A DNA stretch of 64,000 nt from Mycobacterium sp. Root135 (GTDB lineage Bacteria; Actinomycetota; Actinomycetes; Mycobacteriales; Mycobacteriaceae), in assembly GCF_001426545.1 (NCBI RefSeq), contig NZ_LMEZ01000001.1, forward strand, positions 372,967 through 436,966, written 5' to 3'. The position numbers and the translations under genes are program-made. The notes under the pieces are model-generated. The model was given only the letters and a program-made list of their open reading frames with translations. It was not told where the DNA came from and did no database searches. Below are positions 35,586 to 43,701 of the stretch, piece by piece (the stretch's first letter is position 1; each line of letters begins with the position of its first letter).

Positions 35586-35637
35586 ATGGTCCCTGTTCGC
35601 GAACGAGCAGTTTTTCAAAGCCCTGCCCATCCATTCT
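35586..35637. other. Short unshared spacer before block E
   Basis: It contains GTTTTTCAAAGCCCTG. No gene. It belongs to the roughly 410 bp absent at the second D/E locus. Confidence 0.4.
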
Positions 35638-36160
35638 CATCGTCAGGCGAATATGACCGAAGTCGTTGTGACAGTTGCCCAGTGCCCTCAAGGGATGACG
35701 TCGTCACCTCGCCAAAGGTCCACGGATTTGCGCAGGTCGTGCGGCTCTAGTCCAGTTGCTTGGAAGGGCTAAGGCTGGCCGGAGGCGCGGCGAGTTGAGA
35801 GGCTAGGCAAGCTCAGAGTTCGGCATGAGGGCTGAGGAGTAGCGCGCAGGGGCGGAGAACTTGAGCCGGATGAATTCGAGCTTAGGGAGAGGGGTCGAGG
35901 CTTGATTGTCGGCTTGTTCGTGAGCTTGTGCATCGCTTTCGTAGTCTTCATGTTCGTCGTCCCTGCCGTGCTTGGCGGTGTGGCGATACTGGTGGTCTGT
36001 CTGAGACCCAGACTGCCGGTGGCTGTGCTGCATTCCTCCGGCGCAGTCGCGCACCCCGGCTGGTATCCCGACCCGGTGTCACCGGGCGTGGTGCGCTACT
36101 TCGACGGCCAGTCGTGGACTTCGTTCACCTCGCACTCCCAAGGGGCGCAATGAGCTTCGA
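35638..36160 (+). repeat. Mosaic repeat block E, copy 1 (carries the intact DUF2510 gene)
   Basis: It begins ATCGTCAGGCGAATATGACC and runs through the DUF2510 gene to GGGGCGCAATGA. The second copy is 40727-41155. Similarity is patchy over 35690-35820 and high from GGGCTGAGGAGT (35829) onward. Confidence 0.85.
35902..36153 (+). CDS. Small membrane protein with DUF2510 domain (intact copy A)
   Basis: The 83-residue product starts at TTG 35902 with GAGAGGGG upstream. The N-terminal TM segment LFVSLCIAFVVFMFVVPAVL continues GGVAILVVC. The C-terminal motif HPGWYPDPVSPG then VRYFDGQSWTSFT is a DUF2510 domain, a short Trp-rich motif common in actinobacterial membrane proteins. A second copy at 40909-41152 is frameshifted. 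The domain would face either the cytoplasm or wall; the role is unknown. Confidence 0.75.
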   Translation: MIVGLFVSLCIAFVVFMFVVPAVLGGVAILVVCLRPRLPVAVLHSSGAVAHPGWYPDPVSPGVVRYFDGQSWTSFTSHSQGAQ

Positions 36161-36163
36161 GTC

Positions 36164-36205
36164 GTGATTCATTTGATGAACACGGCGACCTTTGGTGGTA
36201 ACTCG
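36164..36205 (+). repeat. Dispersed element, copy e3
   Basis: GTGATTCATTTGATGAACAC then GGCGACCTTTGGTGGTAAC, matching the 5' end of the element at 41163-41200. It lies 10 bp after the DUF2510 stop, as does copy e5 after the other DUF2510 copy. Confidence 0.75.
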
Positions 36206-36300
36206 ACAAGGTTGTCGATGAGCAAGCCAAGGGCGAAGTCAAAGCGTTCGTGCCCGGTTCCGGAGGTGAGTTCGCGTGCATATCGTCGCCTTACTCTGCA
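36180..36300 (-). pseudogene. Possible C-terminal fragment of a TetR regulator
   Basis: The minus strand reads ARELTSGTGHERFDFALGLL then IDNL. The pattern ERFxFGLxLLLDGL is a typical end of TetR-family ligand domains. No HTH is found nearby, so this would be a remnant; it runs into element e3. Confidence 0.35.
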
Positions 36301-36570
36301 TGCCATCACGACATGCGTGCCGGTCTTGATCCAGTTCGGGACTCGGTTCTTAGGCTGACCACGTGGCGCGAATCGACCGACAGGCTTACCCCAAGCGATC
36401 GCACACCTTAGCCGCGGCGACGCCATTGGTCCGCCTTGAAGTCGTGCGTCGGCGAGCGCACCCGCCCGTCACCCGGCCACCATGGCGCGCACACGCCCAC
36501 GAAGCGCAACACCTACCAAGTTCACGGAATCGACACCGCCGCGTCGACTGCTGATGCTAAGTCTGGACGC
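36301..36570. other. Intergenic, no gene seen
   Basis: Between the fragment above and the GDPD gene. Open frames exist but have no domain character. The right end presumably contains the GDPD promoter. Confidence 0.35.
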
Positions 36571-37608
36571 GTGTTTATCAACCGATCGCGCCCGCGTCGT
36601 CACCTGTCCGCTCTGATCGTCGCCATCGCTCTGATCGCCTGTGTCCCCGGTTCTCCAGCCATGGCCGACCCCAACTCGTCATTCGACCTGCAGGCGCATC
36701 GGGGTGGCCGCGGCGAGACCACCGAAGAGTCACTGCGCGCATTCAGTAAGGCCCTCGAGCTTGGTGTCGACACTCTCGAGATGGACATCGTGCTGTCCCG
36801 CGACGGCCAGCCGATGGTGTGGCACGACCCGGTCATCCAGGCCGACAAGTGTGCGGACACCGCTTCGGTGTTTCCGGGGGACCCGCAGTTCCCCTACGTG
36901 GGGAAGTTGGTCAAGGATCTGACCGCCGCGCAGTTGGCCACCCTGGACTGCGGCAAGTTGCTCCCCGGGTTTCCCGACGCAGAGGCGGTGGCCGGCAACA
37001 AGATCGCCACGCTGCCTCAGGTCTTCGCCCTCGCGGACTCCTATCGCGCGCCGGTGCGCTACAACATCGAGACCAAGGTGGAGGCGGCCGAACCGGAGAA
37101 GTCTGCGGCCCCAGCGCAATTCGTCGAGGTGATCTTGGCGGCGGTGCGGTCGGCAGGCAAGACCGACAAGGTGGAGATCCAAAGCTTCGACTGGCGCACG
37201 CTACCGATGGTGCGGGCGGCCGAGCCGTCCATCCCGCTGGTCGCGCTTTGGGACGACACCACCTTCGTTCCCGGGTCGCCGTGGTTGAACGGAATAGATC
37301 CTGCGACCGTGCCCGACCCGATCGCGGCCGCCGCGATGGTCGGCGCGACGATCGTGTCGCCCGGGTATTCGGTGCCGCCGGGGCAAAAAGCGTCCGATCT
37401 CGGGTTCCGCCTGGTGGCCGACAGCGACTTCGTCATGCGCGCGCATGCCCGCGGCATGCGGGTCGTCCCGTGGACCATTGACGACCCCGGTGCCATGCGG
37501 GCCCAGATCGAGGCCGGCGCCGACGGCATCATCACGGATTACCCGAGCCGACTGCGGCAGGTGATGGCCGCCCAGGGCCTGCCCCTGCCGCCGTCCTACC
37601 GCCGCTGA
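36571..37608 (+). CDS. Secreted glycerophosphodiester phosphodiesterase
   Basis: The 345-residue product starts at GTG 36571 with a signal peptide (SRPRRHLSALIVAIALIACV, then PGSPAMADP). The GDPD core is QAHRGGRGETTEESLRAFSK (catalytic HRG), ELGVDTLEMDIVLSRDGQPM (ExD metal site) and WHDP (second His). The C-terminal VVPWTIDDPGAMRAQIEAGA then DGIITDYPSRL completes the TIM barrel. It cleaves glycerophosphodiesters to glycerol-3-phosphate and an alcohol outside the membrane. Upstream frame to 36436 lacks domain sequence. Confidence 0.92.
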   Translation: MFINRSRPRRHLSALIVAIALIACVPGSPAMADPNSSFDLQAHRGGRGETTEESLRAFSKALELGVDTLEMDIVLSRDGQPMVWHDPVIQADKCADTASVFPGDPQFPYVGKLVKDLTAAQLATLDCGKLLPGFPDAEAVAGNKIATLPQVFALADSYRAPVRYNIETKVEAAEPEKSAAPAQFVEVILAAVRSAGKTDKVEIQSFDWRTLPMVRAAEPSIPLVALWDDTTFVPGSPWLNGIDPATVPDPIAAAAMVGATIVSPGYSVPPGQKASDLGFRLVADSDFVMRAHARGMRVVPWTIDDPGAMRAQIEAGADGIITDYPSRLRQVMAAQGLPLPPSYRR

Positions 37609-37692
37609 ATCCTGCCGTAGCTCTCGAAAAGGCAGCAGGTCACTCGTCCGTCGATCCGCCGGTCGGCGGGTGTCCTGAGGACAGGTGCCCCG

Positions 37693-38805
37693 CTACTGCC
37701 GCAGCAGTGGTGCGCTGCGGTAGCTCCACATTCCGATCGAGCTGAAGGCGTCGCGATATATGGAGAGAAGCTCATCCGGAGTCGCGGTGGCGAGCTCGGC
37801 GAGGGGCTTGTCGGCACTTCCACTTCCTGCGAAGGCGAAGTCCTTTCCCAGCGTGTCTGCGGCGGCTAGTTGGAATACCGTCAAGGCGCGGCGAATGTGA
37901 CTGGCCGAACTGATGATTAGTGCGTGTGTTGCGCGCAGGGTCGCCAGCACCTCCACGCCGTAGGACGCGTTCTCGACCGTGGAGCGCGCGAAGTTCTCGT
38001 CATGGATGCGATCGGCCGCAACGCCGTTGTCCACCAGCCATTCCTTCATCGACTCGCCTTCGGTGCGCCCGGATTGCTCGACGCCACCGGTGACGACGAC
38101 GGGCGCGGTCGGCCAGCGCTGTGCGGCAGCCTTCGTCTGCTGGAGGCGGTCGATCAAGATGTCGTCCATCGACCCGTCCCCGTGCAGCGCGTAGCCGAGC
38201 GTGACGATGCCGAGGCCCGGCTCCGGAAGCCCGGGTAGGGCATCCGTGAGCGGGGTCGAGACCTTCTGATCGATCGTGGCGAACATCGTCTCGAGTCGGT
38301 CGGCGCGCGCGGGATCCAGCGCGCGCACCTTGTTCACGTAGTCGTTGGCATCGGCCTGGCGGCCCAAGTAGCGCGACCAGCCCGCTAGATATGACTGTGC
38401 GTCAACGTCATTGGGTGCGGTGTCGAGCGCTGTCCTGTACAGCGCAATCGCAGCATCGACGTCTTTGCGGGCAATCTGCGCTGAGGCCGCGCTGTACAGG
38501 AGGTCGTTTCGGTAGGGGGCGAGTTCGTGTGCCTGCATCAAGCGATCGGCGACGATCTGCATGTCGTCGACGGTCTTGTCGGTGTTGCCAGCCGACGACG
38601 TGCGCGCCGGCGAGTCGAAGGCATCCTCAGCCTCGTCGAGGAGCTTCTCGACGCGATCGTGGATACTTCCTTCCCCGGCCGAGATCGTCGGCGGCGTCGA
38701 GGCTGCTGGCTGTTCGGAACGGTCTTCGGCGCAGGCTGCGCCGCCGAGAGCGAGGGCGGCGGCGACGGAAATGCTTAGCGCTCGGCGCGCCACTGGATGG
38801 TTCAT
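37693..38805 (-). CDS. YdcF/DUF218-family lipoprotein with TPR-like region
   Basis: The 370-residue product has a signal peptide with lipobox ALGGAAC. Residues about 90-170 contain a TPR-like unit: AHELAPYRNDLLYSAASAQI and ALYRTALDTAPNDVDAQSYL. The DUF218 (SanA/YdcF) domain follows: IVTLGYALHGDGSMDDILID, PVVVTGGVEQSGRTEGESMK and ALIISSASHIRRA. This domain is linked to envelope processes such as vancomycin resistance (SanA). ATG 38805 has GGGGGAG upstream. Confidence 0.82.
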   Translation of the reverse strand: MNHPVARRALSISVAAALALGGAACAEDRSEQPAASTPPTISAGEGSIHDRVEKLLDEAEDAFDSPARTSSAGNTDKTVDDMQIVADRLMQAHELAPYRNDLLYSAASAQIARKDVDAAIALYRTALDTAPNDVDAQSYLAGWSRYLGRQADANDYVNKVRALDPARADRLETMFATIDQKVSTPLTDALPGLPEPGLGIVTLGYALHGDGSMDDILIDRLQQTKAAAQRWPTAPVVVTGGVEQSGRTEGESMKEWLVDNGVAADRIHDENFARSTVENASYGVEVLATLRATHALIISSASHIRRALTVFQLAAADTLGKDFAFAGSGSADKPLAELATATPDELLSIYRDAFSSIGMWSYRSAPLLRQ

Positions 38806-38978
38806 CGGACGAACTCCCCCGGATTGGCTGTGACGACCACGGTACTGAACGGCGGCAGCCGCGGTCAGCGGCGCGCCTACCAGTCCGCGAGTCGGGTGGT
38901 ACCTAGTTCGGCGTAGGACGGCGCGAACCATGTCGGCGAATCACCCCGGCCAGCCTTCCCCTCGTCTCTTTACCGCCG

Positions 38979-39368
38979 TTAATCGGTGTCAACGGTGCGA
39001 GCGCCCTGGGGGATGCCGTTGTATCCCCAATCCAGGGCAGGGATCTCGCGCACCGCGATGTAGAAGATCGACGCGAGGTCGCCAAGGATGTCTTGCAACG
39101 CGTCGTAGGCATGGGCGATGAACGTCGCCTTCTCCTCGTCGGTGTTGATCTCGGCCGAGAGCAACACCTCGAGGTGACCACCCACTCCCGAAACCGCTGT
39201 GGCACCGACGTACCAGAACCGTTCGGGCTGCAAGTCGACGTTCATCACCGTGATCCGTGCGATCTTGCGCATGTCCTGCGCCAGCAGGTCGGTGATGGAG
39301 GTCGCCAGCCGGTTGACGGTCTCCTGGGGCAGGTCGGGCTTGTTGAGGGTGAGGTGCACGTAGGGCAT
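38979..39368 (-). CDS. Tautomerase-superfamily protein
   Basis: The 129-residue product begins MPYVHLTLNKPDLPQETVNR with the catalytic Pro1 after Met removal. It is about twice the length of 4-oxalocrotonate tautomerase, fitting the two-repeat MIF/MSAD-like subgroup. FWYVGATAVSGVGGHLEVLL lies centrally. It is divergent from a TetR gene with strong palindromes between, so the TetR likely represses it. Confidence 0.8.
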   Translation of the reverse strand: MPYVHLTLNKPDLPQETVNRLATSITDLLAQDMRKIARITVMNVDLQPERFWYVGATAVSGVGGHLEVLLSAEINTDEEKATFIAHAYDALQDILGDLASIFYIAVREIPALDWGYNGIPQGARTVDTD

Positions 39369-39387
39369 GTCGTCTCCTGAGGGTGAG

Positions 39388-39407
39388 GACCAGTCGGGAT
39401 AACTGGT
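39388..39407. promoter_or_regulatory. Half-site dyad, third TetR-type palindrome
   Basis: GACCAGT, 6-7-nt spacer, ACTGGTC, overlapping the left edge of the main palindrome at 39402. Confidence 0.35.
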
Positions 39408-39421
39408 CTAACTAGACCAGT
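39402..39421. promoter_or_regulatory. Perfect 20-bp palindrome, TetR operator O1
   Basis: ACTGGTCTA, AC, TAGACCAGT: perfect 9-bp arms in the intergenic region between tautomerase and TetR. Confidence 0.75.
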
Positions 39422-39435
39422 CGAGCACCATGATT

Positions 39436-39455
39436 ACTGGTCTGTCAAGACCAAT
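39436..39455. promoter_or_regulatory. TetR operator O2
   Basis: ACTGGTCT, GTCA, AGACCAAT: the same 8-bp arms with one mismatch, starting 34 bp after O1 and close to the tetR start. Confidence 0.7.
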
Positions 39456-39473
39456 GTTGGTAACGTGGGTCGC

Positions 39474-40103
39474 ATGCCCATGAGAACTGGAACCCTCACC
39501 GCCAAGGGTGCGGCGACTCGCGAGCGCATCGTCGACGCGGCCGCAGAACTGTTCTACGCGCGCGGGGTAGCCGAGACCGGAAACGAGGACATTCGGCAAC
39601 GAGCCCAGGTCAGCGGCTCGCAACTCAACCATTACTTCGCCAATCGCGAGGAACTCGTCAGGGCGGTCCTGTCGCGGCGAGCCATGGCCGCCGCAGACCC
39701 ACAGCGCGTGCCTGGGCTCGGTCGACCTGCCACGTTGTCGGCGTTGCAGGAGTGGGCGGACGACTATGTCCGCGAGTGGGTTGACCGCCTCGGGGGTTGC
39801 AAAGTTGGCGCCATCGCCGCGGAAACGCTCAAGGGCGGCCTCGCTCTGGACGAAGATGTCGCTGCGGCCTTCGAATTGTGGCGCTCATCGTTGGAGCAGG
39901 GCCTGCTCACCATGCGCGCCGACGGGGTGCTGAGGGCCGACGCAAAGACTCGCGAGTTGAGCTTCGTCTTGCTGGCCGCCCTCCAAGGCGGGCTGCTGTT
40001 GACCCAGGTGACGCAGGATCCGCAACCCCTGCAGGCGTCGCTGAACGCCGCGGTGGCCACGGTCCGCGCATCGGCGACGCCAGACGCGACGCGCGGCGTC
40101 TGA
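39474..40103 (+). CDS. TetR/AcrR-family regulator
   Basis: The 209-residue product begins MPMRTGTLTAKGAATRERIV. HTH: DAAAELFYARGVAETGNEDI, RQRAQVSGSQLNHYFANREE. The C-terminal domain (TetR_C_6-like) contains EWVDRLGGCKVGAIAAETLK. It likely controls itself and the divergent tautomerase gene through the palindromes at 39402 and 39436. ATG 39474 is preferred to GTG 39465; ATG 39480 is also possible. Confidence 0.87.
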   Translation: MPMRTGTLTAKGAATRERIVDAAAELFYARGVAETGNEDIRQRAQVSGSQLNHYFANREELVRAVLSRRAMAAADPQRVPGLGRPATLSALQEWADDYVREWVDRLGGCKVGAIAAETLKGGLALDEDVAAAFELWRSSLEQGLLTMRADGVLRADAKTRELSFVLLAALQGGLLLTQVTQDPQPLQASLNAAVATVRASATPDATRGV

Positions 40104-40188
40104 ATCGCCATCAGCGCCCACCGGGCCAGGCAGTGCGAGATGAGATACGAGACGGCGTGACTTCGGATCGCCGGCAGCGGACGGGGGC

Positions 40189-40355
40189 GTGCGCGCCGAA
40201 CTCGCGCGGACCAACGTCGGCAGGGGACCGAAGGTCGACCTGATGCCGACTGAACGACGGCTGGCGAACCTGGCCGCCCACGGACTGGGCGACCAAGACA
40301 TCGCCGACGCGACGCATACTAGCTTCACGACCGTCGAAAATGACCGCAGATCGCC
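40189..40355 (+). pseudogene. LuxR-type HTH remnant
   Basis: The frame reads MRAELARTNVGRGPKVDLMP, then TERRLANLAAHGLGDQDIAD, ATHTSFTTVEN. This is the C-terminal HTH of a LuxR-family regulator (LTPxExxVAxLAAxGxxNxxIAxxLxxSxxTVExH) cut off inside the recognition region. The rest of the protein is absent on both sides. Element e4 begins about 45 bp downstream. Confidence 0.65.
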
Positions 40356-40401
40356 GACCGTCAGTTTGATTGCGAAAGCCGCCAGACGCATGAGACCCGA
40401 T

Positions 40402-40490
40402 ATGAATCATGTTGATAGTCAGGGTACTTCGTGGATATAGCGTGGTTGACTGGAAACCCCCCATATTCACTTCGCTCGTATTCCCCGACC
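40402..40490 (+). repeat. Dispersed element, copy e4
   Basis: ATGAATCATGTTGATAGTCA then GTGGTTGACTGGAAACCCCC, CATATTCACTTCGCTCGTAT. It keeps both cores, with an extra short duplication of the GTGG region. Confidence 0.65.
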
Positions 40491-40591
40491 CCGCTTCTGC
40501 CACGGAGATCAGATGACTTGTCGACGTTTGGTCCTGGAACGAACCACTTTGGCTGCGGCCGAGCGCGCCGCTGCCCGCCACACCGAGATGG

Positions 40592-40722
40592 CCTCGGATC
40601 TGCCAGAGCCGCAGAACATTTCGCGGTTTTCATCAGCGGATCAGCCCGCAGGGACGACCGATGACGGCTGCGGTGTTGGAATGAACACCGATCGCGGGTG
40701 GACGGGCTTCGACGGCGGATCG
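40592..40722 (+). repeat. Mosaic repeat block D, copy 2
   Basis: GATCTGCCAGAGCCGCAGAA to ATCGCGGGTGGACGGGCTTC matches 35124-35228. Block E follows within a few bases. Confidence 0.75.
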
Positions 40723-40726
40723 TCAG

Positions 40727-41155
40727 GCGGATACGGCCGAAGTTGGTATGACAGATGTCTCCAGAGCCCTCAACGGCGCGGCTAATCGAGGGGCTGAACC
40801 AGCTGAGAGTCGAGCTTGAGGGGCTGAGGAGTCGCTGAGCACTTACGGGGCCAAAGGGCGGAGAACTCAAGCCGGATGAATTAGAGCTTAGGGGCAGGGG
40901 ATCGAGCGGTGATCATCGGTTTGTTCGTGAGTTTGTGTATCGCTTTCGTCGTCTTCGTGGTCGTCGTCCCTGCCGTGCTTGGCGGTGTGGCAATACTGGT
41001 GGTCTGTCAACGACCCAGACGGCAGGGGGCTGTGCTGCGTGTTTCCGGCGCACCCCGGCTGGTATCCAGATCCGGTGTCGCCGGGCATGCTGCGCTACTT
41101 CGACGGCCAGTCGTGGACTTCGTTCGCCGCGCACTCTCAAGGGGCGCAATGAGAT
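40727..41155 (+). repeat. Mosaic repeat block E, copy 2 (carries the broken DUF2510 gene)
   Basis: ATCGTCAGGCGGATACGGCC to GGGGCGCAATGA, matching 35638-36160. Confidence 0.85.
40909..41152 (+). pseudogene. Frameshifted DUF2510 membrane protein (copy B)
   Basis: GTG 40909 opens MIIGLFVSLCIAFVVFVVVV then PAVLGGVAILVVC, as in copy A. After VSGA the frame is lost. The rest, AHPGWYPDPVSPGMLRYFDG then QSWTSFAAHSQGAQ and stop at 41150-41152, is in another frame. Comparison with copy A shows loss of 8 bp (CAGTCGCG) between two GCGCA direct repeats, a typical slippage deletion. Read through in the first frame it would give an 85-residue hybrid of no sense. Confidence 0.85.
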
Positions 41156-41162
41156 TCGGATC

Positions 41163-41300
41163 GTGATTCATCCGCTGAACACGGCGTACCTTGGTGGCCC
41201 GCCATATTCGATCCCGCCGTATTCGTCCCGATACGTGGCAGCGAATCGGACTGAACGCGACAGGGGAGATGCGCTGACGGCTGGCCATATCGCCATATGC
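41163..41300 (+). repeat. Dispersed element, copy e5 (best full-length copy)
   Basis: GTGATTCATCCGCTGAACAC, then GGCGTACCTTGGTGGCCCGC, CATATTCGATCCCGCCGTAT, TCGTCCCGATACGTGGCAGC, GAATCGGACTGAACGCGACA, GGGGAGATGCGCTGACGGCT and GGCCATATCGCCATATGC. Used as the reference copy. It lies 10 bp after the DUF2510 copy B stop. Confidence 0.8.
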
Positions 41301-41513
41301 GCCTGGCGGGGCAGCCCACCTTGCGGTGATCGACCCGGCGCGCTGGGCGGAGCGGGCACCGTGGAGATCGAACCTCGCTAACTCCGTCGCCTTCGTAGTC
41401 GAACACCTTCGGTTGGGTCGAGAAGGTGGTCACCTCGACGGAGATCGGCCGCTGCTGAACCAATCGCACGGCCACGTCGTGTTCACACCAAGCACCCGAG
41501 AGAAGGAATCCCC
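41301..41513. other. Intergenic, no firm gene
   Basis: A minus-strand frame from GTG 41475 reads MAVRLVQQRPISVEVTTFST then QPKVFDYEGDGVSEV, protein-like for about 35 residues before entering the element. It may be another remnant. The DoxX leader is at the right end. Confidence 0.35.
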
Positions 41514-42089
41514 TTGATCATCCAGTCCTCGCACACTCCAGCTGACGCGACGAGTACTCGAACGTCGGCGCATGCCGGTGTCTTTGGCACGCGATGGCTC
41601 CGCGGAGCGGCCGTCGTACGCATCCTCTTCGGGGTCCTCTGGGCCTTCAACGCCAGCTTCAAGTGGCTGCCGGGATTCCGCGGGGGACAGACGCTCCCCG
41701 ACGAACTCAGCAGAGCCGCCAAGGTCCACACGCCCGTCGTCCATCAATGGCTGCAACTGTGGAACACCGTCGCACTGGCCAACCCCGGCCTCTTCGCGAC
41801 CGTGATGGCCGTCCTCGAGTCGCTCGCCGCCCTGGCCTTGATATTCGGTGTGCTGTCCAACGTCGCTTTCATCGGAACGGCGGTGTTGTCGTTCGGCATC
41901 TGGTCCGGAGCCGAGGGGTTTCACCTGCCCTTCCACGCTGGCATGACCGATCTCGGCCCGTCGGCGGGTTACGTATTCGCCTCCCTTGCGCTGTTCTTCG
42001 CCGCAGCGGGCTCGACGTGGAGCGTCGACACCTGGTTGCGGCCGCGGCTGGGTCGGTTCGCCTGGCTGGCCGCCCCGGCGCCGATCTGA
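41514..42089 (+). CDS. DoxX-like membrane protein
   Basis: The 191-residue product starts at TTG 41514, decided by GAAGGA 6 nt upstream. Four TM segments are visible: VVRILFGVLWAFNASFKWLP, FATVMAVLESLAALALIFGV, LSNVAFIGTAVLSFGIWS and GYVFASLALFFAAAGS. GVLWAFNASFKWLPGF is typical of the DoxX/thiosulfate-oxidoreductase-subunit fold. Family members are linked to redox stress; the partner is unknown. Confidence 0.78.
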   Translation: MIIQSSHTPADATSTRTSAHAGVFGTRWLRGAAVVRILFGVLWAFNASFKWLPGFRGGQTLPDELSRAAKVHTPVVHQWLQLWNTVALANPGLFATVMAVLESLAALALIFGVLSNVAFIGTAVLSFGIWSGAEGFHLPFHAGMTDLGPSAGYVFASLALFFAAAGSTWSVDTWLRPRLGRFAWLAAPAPI

Positions 42090-42398
42090 GCCGGCGCACG
42101 CTCACTTACGAGCACCGAAACCCCCGTTGGCGAGATCGATCGATGGCAGATCGAATCTGAAAACCATTGATCTCCGGAATGTTTCGGCATGCAAGTGATG
42201 CGCTGCCGTAACTGCCCAACGGGATCGATGGGTCTCCGGCGGCCGCCGTTGGGGTCGCATAGTCCTGCAGCACAACGTGTAACGAGTTCTCACACGCCTG
42301 TCCCACGAGAAACTCACGGCAAACTAGTAACTTCACAGTGATTTTGGAGACGGCTGCCCATGCCTTCTCGGAGTTCCCTACAGAAAGCGAGATTCACG
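42090..42398. other. Intergenic, no firm gene
   Basis: A minus-strand frame (42336-42106) reads MKLLVCREFLVGQACENSLH then VVLQDYATPTAAAGDPSIPL. It has no recognisable domain and no ribosome site. TACAGAAAGCGAGATTCACG near the right end is the leader of the EthD gene. Confidence 0.35.
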
Positions 42399-42719
42399 AT
42401 GTCAGAAACCAAGCTCACGGTGATCTACGACAACCCCACCGACCCGGAGGCCTTTGAAACCGCCTATGTGGCCGAACAACTGGAGGCTGCCCGCAAGATT
42501 CCCGGATACCTTCGTCTCGAGGCGTCGAAGATCTGGCCGAAAGAAGATGGAACGCCGACACCGGCTTACCGGATGATTGACCTCTACTTCGCCGACTACG
42601 ACGCCGCCTGCCTCGCCGTGACTACGGCCGAGGCCGGAACGTTCATTCAGGCGCTCTTCCAACTCGCCACTGGTGGAGTACGCATTCTGATGTCCGATGT
42701 CGAAGTCGCACGAGGCTGA
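42399..42719 (+). CDS. EthD-family protein
   Basis: The 106-residue product begins MSETKLTVIYDNPTDPEAFE. VAEQLEAARKIPGYLRLEAS and YRMIDLYFADYDAACLAVTT fit the EthD ferredoxin-like fold (dimeric alpha-beta barrel). EthD is required with a cytochrome P450 for ETBE breakdown; most members have unknown roles. ATG 42399 fits the family start better than 42360. Confidence 0.8.
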   Translation: MSETKLTVIYDNPTDPEAFETAYVAEQLEAARKIPGYLRLEASKIWPKEDGTPTPAYRMIDLYFADYDAACLAVTTAEAGTFIQALFQLATGGVRILMSDVEVARG

Positions 42720-43058
42720 AACACCAGATGACGCCGGTAGCGGGCCGACCCAACCAGGCACCGGAGTCGCACCACCGACACTGAGAACTGGCGTCGTGGG
42801 CTGATCTTCGCCGATTGGCTCCGTTGACCTTGCGACGATCTGGGCGCCAGGGTTCACCTTCTTTAGCCGACTTTGAGCAATGCCTAGCGGAGAGGCCTGT
42901 CAGTGATAGTTGCAGGGAGCAATGAAGTGCAGGAGTCCGTGCAGGGATCCGCGGCGAGTCGTCGGATTCTCCGCCACCACTGCAACGTGCCGTTGGAGCA
43001 ACGGCGGGCGTCGGCCTGGCGTGCATTGCGTCGGCGGGCGAACGTGCATGCTGCCGTG

Positions 43059-43553
43059 GTGAATCCACGAGCGCGCATCGCCACGATGGCGCTGCTGAGC
43101 GGACTTGCAATCAGCTTGGTTTCGACTGTGGCGAGTCCGCAGGCGGCCGCCGCGCCAGGCGATCCGGCGCTGACGGATCAGCAGCGGCAGGCAATCGTCA
43201 GCGCGTTCGCGACGGCCATCGTGCACGATGACCACGCAGGTATCGCCGCCAACGCGGCGCCCGACATCGTCTGGACGATTCCTGGTTCGAGCGTCATATC
43301 GGGCCGGACGAGTGGGACCGACGCGGTCATGAAGTTGGCTGACGTCCTGACGCAGTACGACCTGCACATCGCAATTCAAGGATATGCATACGGAGTCGAC
43401 ACGGTCGCCGTCCGATTGCACGACAGTGGCGAGCGCAACGGGATGACGCTCGATCAGGATGTCGTCAACGTCTTGACCATTCGAGATGGCAAGGTAGCCA
43501 ACGTCGCAGCGAACTTCGCGGACGTCGATCAGTTTGATGCCTATTTTTCCTAA
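43059..43553 (+). CDS. Secreted SnoaL/NTF2-like protein
   Basis: About 164 residues from GTG 43059 (frame open to 42903). A signal peptide (NPRARIATMALLSGLAISLV then STVASPQAAAAPGD) precedes an NTF2-like fold: FATAIVHDDHAGIAANAAPD, IVWTIPGSSVISGRTSGTDA and VVNVLTIRDGKVANVAANFA then DVDQFDAYF. Export is unusual for SnoaL-like proteins but occurs in mycobacteria. The ligand is unknown. The start could also be ATG 43086, which would shorten the signal. Confidence 0.7.
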   Translation: MNPRARIATMALLSGLAISLVSTVASPQAAAAPGDPALTDQQRQAIVSAFATAIVHDDHAGIAANAAPDIVWTIPGSSVISGRTSGTDAVMKLADVLTQYDLHIAIQGYAYGVDTVAVRLHDSGERNGMTLDQDVVNVLTIRDGKVANVAANFADVDQFDAYFS

Positions 43554-43701
43554 GGGCAGGGCGACTTGCTCAGATTCCTTACTCCGTTGGCGGATCACGC
43601 ACGGCAGATGATGGTTCCTGCCGGCGCCTCGTCAGGCTCGCCCGCCGACCGCCACAACAGCCCGTGCACCGGATCCAAGGTGTGACAACTCATCAGCGGC
43701 C
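43554..43701. other. Intergenic, no gene seen
   Basis: Downstream of the secreted SnoaL-like gene. GGCGCCTCGTCAGG and CCCGCCGACCGCC occur but no clear hairpin or ORF. Element e6 starts at 43702. Confidence 0.35.

Noticed and set aside
41180..41240. TTGACT/TATTC strings of the dispersed element as promoters
   Set aside because: Spacing between TTGAC-like and TATTC-like parts is about 10 or 26 bp, not 16-19, and the elements are mostly not upstream of genes.
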